Origin: Treponema sp.
GTDB taxonomy: Bacteria > Spirochaetota > Spirochaetia > Treponematales > Breznakiellaceae
Assembly: GCA_031257715.1 (NCBI GenBank)
Contig: JAIROE010000019.1
Span: 1 to 11,464, forward strand
Reading direction: 5' to 3'
DNA: 11,464 bases
Shown one piece after another: positions 6,637-11,464 of the stretch (position 1 is the stretch's first letter; each line of letters begins with the position of its first letter). The position numbers and the translations under genes are program-made. The notes below the pieces were generated by a model. It searched no databases, was not told where the DNA came from, and saw only the letters and a list, made by a program, of their open reading frames with translations.

Positions 6637-7349
6637 GGTTCAGTTTCTCCCGCGTCCACCGGGCAGGAAGCGCCCAGGGCCAGATCGTAACGGGTATCCG
6701 AAAGGGCCCGCAGGGCGTCCCGGTCATGGAAGACCCCCACCATGCCGGTCCCTTCCCCCTTGAGGGCTAGAATCATTTCCATGATCCGCTCCTTGTACAC
6801 CCGGTCCAGGGACGCGGTGGGCTCATCCAGCAGCAGGAGCCGGGGTTTCGCGATGATGGCGTGGAGGATGTTGAGCCGCTGTTTTTCACCGCCGGAAAAA
6901 GTGGCGGGGTACATGTCCCAGAGGTTTTTCCCCAGGCCCGCGTTGGAGAGCATTTCCTTTGCCCGGTCCAGGGCCTCGTTCCGGGAAACCCCGCGGATCA
7001 TCAGGGGATCCACAAGAATTTCCAGCGCCGGTACTCTGGGCATGACATGGAAAAACTGGGACACATAGGCGATCTCGGTACGGCGGAGGCGGAGAATTTT
7101 CCATTCATCCGCGCCGGCAAGATCCACCGTATCCCCCCCGGCCGTGGTGTAGAGAATCTCTCCCGACGTGGGGAGGTAACTGCGGTAAATACATTTGAGG
7201 AGGGAACTCTTTCCGATCCCCGATGGGCCGGTAAGGGCCAGAAGGGAACCGGCGTGGGTTTCAAAGGAGACCTTTTCAAAACTTTGAATCACCAGGCCGC
7301 CGCGGACATACATGGTAAAGGTCTTACTTAGGTTTTTCAGGCGGAGCAT
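6621..7349 (-). CDS. phnL: PhnL, C-P lyase ABC-type ATPase subunit
   Basis: A 242-residue ABC ATPase of the C-P lyase system. In E. coli structures PhnL docks with PhnK on the PhnGHIJ core and its ATP cycling remodels the complex; it is also required for ribosyl-phosphonate formation in vivo (known for the family). Walker A is GPSGIGKSS (41-49), the Q-loop glutamine is in YVSQFFHVMPR (Q98), the signature is FSGGEKQR (151-158), Walker B is LLLLDEPTASLD (171-182) and the switch histidine is in GVFHD (H208). VSQFF-VxPRxxALE matches PhnL rather than transporter ATPases; there is no partner permease. The ATG overlaps phnM by 13 nt and has AAGGA 6 nt upstream. A short extra C-terminal tail with Cys makes it slightly longer than the E. 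coli protein (226). Here it follows phnM rather than phnK. Confidence 0.93.
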   Translation of the reverse strand: MLRLKNLSKTFTMYVRGGLVIQSFEKVSFETHAGSLLALTGPSGIGKSSLLKCIYRSYLPTSGEILYTTAGGDTVDLAGADEWKILRLRRTEIAYVSQFFHVMPRVPALEILVDPLMIRGVSRNEALDRAKEMLSNAGLGKNLWDMYPATFSGGEKQRLNILHAIIAKPRLLLLDEPTASLDRVYKERIMEMILALKGEGTGMVGVFHDRDALRALSDTRYDLALGASCPVDAGETEPCGAI

Positions 7350-8554
7350 TTTTTGTCCTTCCGGTATTCGTATTGTACGGCGCTTTGGCCGTCAATAAAA
7401 CATTGACACACCAGCGGGCAGCTCCGGGTTTTTTGCACGATCAGCAGGTCCGCTTTTTTTCCCGCCTCCACCGATCCGTAATCCGCGTCTATCCCCACGG
7501 CCCTGGCGGGGTTGAGGGTCAGCATCCGCGCCGCCTCCGGCAGGCTCAGGATTCCTTCCGCTTCCAGCCGAAAGACCGCGTGGAGCAGGCTGGCGGGGTA
7601 GTAGTCGGAACAGAGAATGCCGGCGCAGCCTTCGCGGATTGCCTCCAGGGCGGAGAGGTTCCCCGAATGGCTGCCGCCGAGCAGCACGTTGGGGGCCCCC
7701 ATAACCACCATGAGCCCCTCGTCCCGGGCCTTTTTCGCCGCCTCCAGTTCCACGGGAAATTCGGAAATCTTCGCCCCGTATTCGTTTTTCATAAAGACAA
7801 CTTTCCCGGCGCTGTCGTCGTCGTGGGAGGCCAGGGGGACGCCGTTTTTTTTGGCCAGCGCGGCCAGGCGTTTGAGTTTTTCACCCGGTACGGCGGACCG
7901 GTTTTTCAGGAGGGCGAGTTTTTCTTCCACCGGCAGGTCCCCTTTGATATCCCAGCCTGCGGCGGCTTTGGCGTAAATTTCAAGATTTCGGTATTGCCCC
8001 TGGCCGGGGGTATGATCCATAAAGGAAAGTTCGTGAACCTTGCCTTCCTCCACGATCCGGACCACGTAATCGTAGAGCTCCGGGGTATACACGTCGTAGC
8101 GGGCGTGGAGCCGGTGGCGGATCAGGTGGTGGGTCTCGTGAAAATTTTTGATTAAAAGGGCCAGCCGCTCAAAATTTTCCTTGGTCCGAAAATCCGTACG
8201 CCCTCCCTTGAGGCCGATGACGTTCATAATAGAAAGGGAATGGTAGATCGTGGTAATCCCGTGTCCCAAAAGCTGTTTTTCCGCTTCCCGGAGCCCCATC
8301 TCAAAATTCATCAACGTAGTGGGCCGGGGCTGGAGGATTCCTTCGATATAGTCCGAATGAATGTCGATAAAGCCGGGCAGCACATAGCCTCCCCGGGCGT
8401 CGAAGCAGCGCATATCGCTTCCGCTTTGATCGGACCGGCGCAGGGAACTCATAGGGAGAATGGCGTGGATCCGGTCTTCCCGGATGACGACGGCGTGGCC
8501 GGGAAGTACTTCATCCGGGCCCACCACCGTCGCGTTAAAAATACATTTTTTCAC
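7337..8554 (-). CDS. phnM: PhnM, ribose 1-methylphosphonate 5-triphosphate diphosphatase
   Basis: An amidohydrolase-superfamily enzyme that releases pyrophosphate from alpha-D-ribose 1-alkylphosphonate 5-triphosphate, giving the 5-phosphate substrate for PhnJ. The protein has 405 residues. Visible PhnM motifs are GFIDIHSDYIE (61-71, with the metal-binding HSD), HRLHAR (147-152), MDHTPGQGQYRN (179-190), SHDDD (243-247), MGAPN (285-289), GGSHSGN (293-299) and CSDYYPASLL (315-324). Start is GTG at 8554, with AAGGA 7 nt upstream; an ATG a few bases further upstream is in another frame and ends at once. It is preceded by a 168-nt gap holding an inverted-repeat element, so it may have lost coupling to phnK. 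It overlaps phnL by 13 nt. The C-terminus is cysteine-containing (CPLVCQCF and KKCSA), extending past the E. coli protein (378). Confidence 0.95.
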   Translation of the reverse strand: MKKCIFNATVVGPDEVLPGHAVVIREDRIHAILPMSSLRRSDQSGSDMRCFDARGGYVLPGFIDIHSDYIEGILQPRPTTLMNFEMGLREAEKQLLGHGITTIYHSLSIMNVIGLKGGRTDFRTKENFERLALLIKNFHETHHLIRHRLHARYDVYTPELYDYVVRIVEEGKVHELSFMDHTPGQGQYRNLEIYAKAAAGWDIKGDLPVEEKLALLKNRSAVPGEKLKRLAALAKKNGVPLASHDDDSAGKVVFMKNEYGAKISEFPVELEAAKKARDEGLMVVMGAPNVLLGGSHSGNLSALEAIREGCAGILCSDYYPASLLHAVFRLEAEGILSLPEAARMLTLNPARAVGIDADYGSVEAGKKADLLIVQKTRSCPLVCQCFIDGQSAVQYEYRKDKKCSA

Positions 8555-8561
8555 CGCCCTG

Positions 8562-8566
8562 TCCTT
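8562..8566 (-). promoter_or_regulatory. Ribosome binding site for the GTG start of phnM
   Basis: AAGGA on the minus strand, seven bases before the GTG at 8554-8552. It supports independent translation of phnM after the non-coding spacer and picks the GTG over nearby out-of-frame ATGs. Confidence 0.65.
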
Positions 8567-8629
8567 TTCATTTGCAGTGGGGTCTAATAGGGGCTGTCCA
8601 GGAACTTGGTTGCTTCCCGGCCAGCCCTT

Positions 8630-8667
8630 GCATTTTCTCCCGTTTCGTTAAAACGGTGCGAAAATGC
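8630..8667. repeat. Two-tier stem-loop inside the phnK-phnM spacer
   Basis: GCATTTTC (8630-8637) pairs with GAAAATGC (8660-8667), and CCGTTT (8640-8645) pairs with AAACGG (8651-8656) around a CGTTA loop, with a small TC/TGC internal loop. No T-run follows on the minus strand, so it looks like a structural element rather than a terminator. Confidence 0.6.
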
Positions 8668-8679
8668 CGCACTAAAGAA

Positions 8680-8715
8680 GCTGTCCGAACAAGTTTTTCA
8701 AACTTTTCGGACAGC
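8680..8715 (-). terminator. Strong hairpin just after phnK, possible attenuator or weak terminator
   Basis: GCTGTCCGAA (8680-8689) pairs with TTCGGACAGC (8706-8715); after one bulged C, AAGTTT (8691-8696) pairs with AAACTT (8700-8705) around a TTC loop, giving about 16 bp of stem. It begins 7 nt after the phnK stop. On the transcribed strand it is followed by TTCTTTAGTG, a weak U-tract, so it may partly terminate or protect the phnIJK message. It also forms the right end of the inverted-repeat element. Confidence 0.45.
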
Positions 8716-8722
8716 GCCAGAT

Positions 8723-9571
8723 TCATAAAAGCGAGTTGACCAGCGTCTGGGTGTAGACGTGCTGGGGGTCTTCCATGATCTGATCCGTCAGGCCCTGTTC
8801 AACAATTGTTCCGTCCAGCATCACCAGGGTTCTGTCCGACAACATCCGTACCACCGCCAGGTCATGGCTCACCACAATCATGGAGACCTTATATTCCCTC
8901 TGAATCCGCTTAATCAGATCCAGCACCCGGGCCTGCACCGAAAGATCAAGGCCGGTGCTTACCTCATCCAAAAAAAGAACCGGCGGATTATTGGCCACCG
9001 CTTTTGCTATTTGAACCCGCTGCTGCATCCCCCCGGAAAAATGGATCGGCGGTTCCCTGATGCGGCTCACCGGCACTTCGATATGTTCCAGAAGTCCGGC
9101 GCTCCGATCCATCATGGCGGCCACGTTGCGGTTTCCTGCGGCGATAAGCTTTTCCGCCACATTGGCACCGGAGGAAAAAAACATCCGCAGCCCCAGATGG
9201 GGGTTCTGATAGACCATGCCCAAAAGCTGATTTTTGATAAATTTTTTCTGCTGAAGGCTCACGGAAAAGACATCGGTTTTTCCCTCCTGATACGCCCCCA
9301 AATAATAGACCCCGGCGCAGGGAGCATTATCCAGATACAGGACCCGCATGAGGGTACTTTTGCCGGAGCCCGATTCCCCCACCACCCCCAGCATCTCCCC
9401 CTCCCGGAGCCGGAGAGAAACATTCCGCAGGGCCCAGATGGTTCCGCAGAAAGGGCAGCGGTTCCGTTCCATGCGGGCCCCGGCGGCCTTTTCGTCCAGG
9501 CAGTGCGAACAGCCCGGACCGTGGCGGACCGTAAGCCCTCCAGCCTTTACAGCAATTTTTTCATCTTCCAC
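8723..9571 (-). CDS. phnK: PhnK, C-P lyase ABC-type ATPase subunit with an N-terminal cysteine module
   Basis: A 282-residue ABC ATPase that binds PhnJ in the C-P lyase core complex (known from E. coli structures). Walker A is GESGSGKST (65-73), Q-loop YQNPHLGLR (Q122), signature FSGGMQQRVQIAK (178-190), Walker B VLFLDE (198-203) and switch H236 in VVSHDLAVVR. The D-loop region reads LDEVSTGLD, with Val where ABC proteins usually have Pro. Unlike E. coli PhnK (about 252 residues), the N-terminus has four cysteines, HGPGCSHC (C21, C24) and RCPFCGT (C39, C42), spaced CX2C-X14-CX2C like a zinc ribbon, just before the first conserved ABC strand. The start is GTG at 9571, 11 nt inside phnJ, with GGGGAG 6 nt upstream. 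A longer in-frame extension would run deep into phnJ and is rejected; the ATG overlapping the phnJ stop is out of frame. It ends 7 nt before a strong hairpin. Confidence 0.92.
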   Translation of the reverse strand: MEDEKIAVKAGGLTVRHGPGCSHCLDEKAAGARMERNRCPFCGTIWALRNVSLRLREGEMLGVVGESGSGKSTLMRVLYLDNAPCAGVYYLGAYQEGKTDVFSVSLQQKKFIKNQLLGMVYQNPHLGLRMFFSSGANVAEKLIAAGNRNVAAMMDRSAGLLEHIEVPVSRIREPPIHFSGGMQQRVQIAKAVANNPPVLFLDEVSTGLDLSVQARVLDLIKRIQREYKVSMIVVSHDLAVVRMLSDRTLVMLDGTIVEQGLTDQIMEDPQHVYTQTLVNSLL

Positions 9572-10430
9572 CCGTCTCTCCCCCGCCGCGGATGGCGGCG
9601 CCGGATTTCCGCCGCTTTTCGCAATACCCGCTGTCCGAACACTGATACAACTTTTCCCCCGTGGCGGAATCAAAAAATTCATCCATAAAATCATCCGCGG
9701 CCCCGCAAAGCCGGCATACCCTGCCGGACATATCCTCGGGCCGGAAGGGGTGATCCTCAAAACCCAGGGACTCCACTTTAGTGTAGGGCGGCAGGGCGTA
9801 GATCTTTTTTTCCCGGCCCGCACCGAAGAGGTACAGGGCGGGACTGTTGTTGAGTTTGGGATTGTCGAAACGGGGAATGGGGGAGGGCATCATGATGTAG
9901 CGGTCCTCCACCATCACGGGGTAATCGGCCCCCAGTTCAATTTCGCCCACCCGGACAATGTTCTCGTACAGGGCCAGCCACATGGGGGCATAGTCCATTT
10001 CGGCGTGCATTTTTTTGGTTACCGATTCCAGGGGTTCCACCAGCCGCAGAGGTTCGGGGAGGGGAACCTGCAGCACCAGAATCTGGTCATTCCGCAGGGG
10101 GGTCTCCGGTATCCGGTGGCGGGTCTGAATCACGGTGGCTTCTTCCGAATCGGTGGCGACCGCCACATCCGTACAGGCGGATACAAAGAAACGGATCGAT
10201 ACGGCGTTGACGCTGTCGTCGCTGCCCTGATCGATGACCTTGAGTATGTCTTTTTGCCCGATGATGGAAAGGGTGATCTGGATACCCCCGGTTCCCCAGC
10301 CCCGGCCTATGGGCAGTTCCCGGGAACCGAAGGGCACCTGATAACCGGGAATAGCCACGGCCTTGAGGAGGGCCCGGCGGATCAGCCGTTTGGATCCTTC
10401 GTCGAGGAAGGCGAAATTATAGCCGGTCAT
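9561..10430 (-). CDS. phnJ: PhnJ, radical SAM C-P lyase catalytic subunit
   Basis: PhnJ cleaves the carbon-phosphorus bond of ribose 1-alkylphosphonate 5-phosphate, releasing the alkane (methane from methylphosphonate) and 5-phosphoribosyl 1,2-cyclic phosphate. It has 289 residues, close to E. coli (281). The Fe-S cluster cysteines are C239, C242, C264 and C270, in the exact E. coli spacing CX2CX21CX5C (VCRLCG, YQCSDSGYC). The proposed glycyl-radical residue of E. coli, Gly32, corresponds to Gly29 in AIPGYQVPFG. Other conserved blocks are GWGTGGIQITLSIIGQKD, VIQTRHRIPETPLRNDQI, MPSPIPRFDNPKLNNSPALY and LFGAGREKKIYALPPYT. The ATG at 10430 lies 14 nt inside phnI, and the end overlaps phnK by 11 nt, so the three subunits are probably translated in a coupled manner. 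Every key residue is present, so it should be active. Confidence 0.98.
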   Translation of the reverse strand: MTGYNFAFLDEGSKRLIRRALLKAVAIPGYQVPFGSRELPIGRGWGTGGIQITLSIIGQKDILKVIDQGSDDSVNAVSIRFFVSACTDVAVATDSEEATVIQTRHRIPETPLRNDQILVLQVPLPEPLRLVEPLESVTKKMHAEMDYAPMWLALYENIVRVGEIELGADYPVMVEDRYIMMPSPIPRFDNPKLNNSPALYLFGAGREKKIYALPPYTKVESLGFEDHPFRPEDMSGRVCRLCGAADDFMDEFFDSATGEKLYQCSDSGYCEKRRKSGAAIRGGGETGGR

Positions 10431-11464
10431 GATCCGCTTCCCGCGTATGCCGCACCCGATCCAGCCTGGACTGAAACGTAACGTAGTGGGGCAGTTTAAG
10501 GTGGGAGATGAAACCGTTCATCTCAAGGCAGTCCCCGTGGAGGAGGACGAATTCCTGATTTTCCAAAAGGGAAGTCCCGCCACCGGCGGTATCGCCGGTA
10601 TTTTCGGCGCAGCTCAGGGAATAATCCAGAATCGACATGGCGATGGCCTTGGTGTCGCTCCTGCCGAACACAAGACCGTAGCCCGCCCGCAGGCTCAGGG
10701 TATTGGTGGAATGATCCGCCTTGTCCCCCTGGCCGGAACTCAGAATTTTCAAAGGGTCCCGTTCCTCCTCCGCCGGGCTCTTCTGCTGTTCTGCGGAAAA
10801 GAAGGACTCCACTTCCGTAACCACCATGTCCCCCACACACAGAATTTCCCCCTCGATCAGAGGATGGGGAACATGAACCTCCAGCGTGCCGGTCCGCAAC
10901 TCCCCCACCGTGGGGTGGCCGGAGCCAAAACCCCGGATCGCCGCATAGGCCAGGCCGCTGATATAACCCGTATCCGAGCGGGCCAGCGTTTGCAGCCGGG
11001 CGGACCGGGGGGCGGGAAACCTGAGCGGCTTTTCGGTAATGTCCCAGGGTTCGCCGTCGTCCTCTTCGGCGCCGAGAAGCCCTTCCCGCCGCAGCTCCTC
11101 CGAAACCCGCCGGGCGCGGATGGGCCCCGCCGCAGGATCCGGAGATTCCCCGGACCCCCCGGAACCCGGAGCCGCTTTTTCCGGGGAACCGTTCCGGTCT
11201 TCGTCCGGCGGATCGAAATTGAGAAGCCGGTGGGTATAGTCCGCGGAGGCCCCCAGAAACTGTCCGCCGGGAATATCCTTGAATGCGGCGGATATGCGCC
11301 GGTAGAGCGTCATGTCCGCGCCGTCCAGGGGCAGACTGAGGCAGGAACGGGCCAAGGTTGAACGGTAGGCCCGAAGCAGGAAGACCGCCTCCTCCGGGGA
11401 ACCGGCGGCCTGCTTCAGAGCCAGCGCCGCATAAGCGGGGGCGTAAAAACCCGCTTCCCCCATG
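10417..11464 (-). CDS. phnI: PhnI, C-P lyase core subunit / nucleosidase (5' end outside window)
   Basis: PhnI, with PhnG, PhnH and PhnL, displaces adenine from ATP by the phosphonate to give ribose 1-phosphonate 5-triphosphate, and it is part of the PhnGHIJ core. Conserved blocks visible are ALALKQAAGSPEEAVFLLRA, RRISAAFKDIPGGQFLGA, DYTHRLLNFD, AYAAIRGFGSGHP, GELRTGTLEV, LRAGYGLVFGRSDTKAIAM, NQEFVLLHGDCLEMNGF and SHLKLPHYV. The first Met in the window (11463) aligns with an internal position near residue 49 of E. coli PhnI (MTEGGI), so about 48 N-terminal residues lie beyond the edge; the gene is partial, not short. A Gly/Ser/Pro-rich linker (about in-window residues 76-112) and an acidic stretch (PAEEERDPLK region) are insertions relative to E. 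coli. It overlaps phnJ by 14 nt. Upstream phnG and phnH would be expected outside the window. Confidence 0.95.
   Translation of the reverse strand, partial: MGEAGFYAPAYAALALKQAAGSPEEAVFLLRAYRSTLARSCLSLPLDGADMTLYRRISAAFKDIPGGQFLGASADYTHRLLNFDPPDEDRNGSPEKAAPGSGGSGESPDPAAGPIRARRVSEELRREGLLGAEEDDGEPWDITEKPLRFPAPRSARLQTLARSDTGYISGLAYAAIRGFGSGHPTVGELRTGTLEVHVPHPLIEGEILCVGDMVVTEVESFFSAEQQKSPAEEERDPLKILSSGQGDKADHSTNTLSLRAGYGLVFGRSDTKAIAMSILDYSLSCAENTGDTAGGGTSLLENQEFVLLHGDCLEMNGFISHLKLPHYVTFQSRLDRVRHTREADHDRL

Larger units (their letters stand above)
8590..8718. repeat. Inverted-repeat, MITE-like element between phnK and phnM
   Basis: A 129-bp non-coding stretch bounded by 10-bp ends that are inverted copies with one mismatch: GGGGCTGTCC at 8590-8599 and, on the opposite strand, GGCGCTGTCC at 8718-8709. 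Inside are two strong stem-loops (8630-8667 and 8680-8715, separate entries) and a weak GGGCTG/CAGCCC pair (8591-8596 with 8622-8627). It has no open reading frame and is more AT-rich in patches than the flanking genes. GGGCTGTCC-type ends resemble those of several insertion-sequence families, so a miniature non-autonomous element or a decayed insertion end is plausible. I see no clear target-site duplication, so mobility is inference. Confidence 0.5.

Noticed and set aside
9562..9564. ATG overlapping the phnJ TGA as the phnK start
   Set aside because: It is out of frame with phnK, so it cannot be the start.
9631..9640. CTGTCCGAAC, identical to the left arm of the hairpin after phnK
   Set aside because: It encodes the conserved PhnJ cluster motif (CSDSG region) and has no partner arm nearby; a chance 10-base match.
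9572..9823. Extension of the phnK frame upstream to 9823
   Set aside because: It would lie deep inside phnJ, its translation there is basic and unrelated to PhnK, and the GTG at 9571 has a good ribosome binding site and leads straight into the ABC fold.
9348..10481. 377-codon plus-strand open frame opposite phnK, phnJ and phnI
   Set aside because: It crosses three strongly supported phn genes on the other strand and shows no domain-like sequence; a shadow frame.
11461..11463. ATG at the window edge as the true phnI start
   Set aside because: The residues after it align with an internal part of PhnI (about residue 49 in E. coli), so the gene runs past the edge.
1..11464. tRNA, rRNA, CRISPR array, riboswitch or intact transposase
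   Set aside because: Nearly all sequence is accounted for by protein genes; the gaps are too short or lack the needed conserved parts, and no regular direct-repeat array is visible.

Overview
This window comes from a spirochete chromosome, most likely a GC-rich Treponema-like organism. The evidence is the flagellar gene order flbB-fliK-flgD-flgE-flbD-motA, which is the spirochete arrangement, and a FlgE that carries the treponemal cross-link residues Lys165 and Cys178 at identical numbering. The genus is inference. Every gene lies on the minus strand, so the biology reads from high to low coordinates. Coding density is very high; the largest gap is 168 bp (8555-8722).

Region 1 (11464 down to 5788) is the distal part of a carbon-phosphorus (C-P) lyase operon: phnI (5' end cut by the window edge), phnJ, phnK, then a hairpin-rich mobile-element-like spacer, phnM, phnL and a PHP-domain phosphoesterase. 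Genes within each block overlap by 11-16 nt, which indicates translational coupling. PhnI with its partners attaches the phosphonate to ribose, PhnM removes pyrophosphate, and PhnJ (radical SAM, CX2CX21CX5C) breaks the C-P bond. PhnK and PhnL are the ABC-type ATPases of the complex. The PHP protein probably opens and dephosphorylates the 5-phosphoribosyl 1,2-cyclic phosphate product, in place of PhnP. PhnK carries an N-terminal four-cysteine module that E. coli PhnK lacks.

Region 2 (5696 down to 1) is a motility operon fragment. It starts with a calcineurin-like metallophosphoesterase of unknown substrate, followed by flbB (periplasmic-flagellum collar protein), fliK (hook-length control), flgD (hook cap/scaffold), flgE (hook), flbD and the beginning of motA (stator). 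Spacings are mostly 5-67 nt with good ribosome binding sites that decide several starts, including a TTG start for fliK.

The two regions are separated by only 91 bp, which hold a GC-rich hairpin without a U-tract and a weak promoter-like pair. I found no RNA genes, CRISPR array or wholly unknown system. The most noteworthy points are the PHP enzyme at the end of a spirochete C-P lyase operon, the cysteine module on PhnK, and the inverted-repeat element that splits phnIJK from phnM-phnL.
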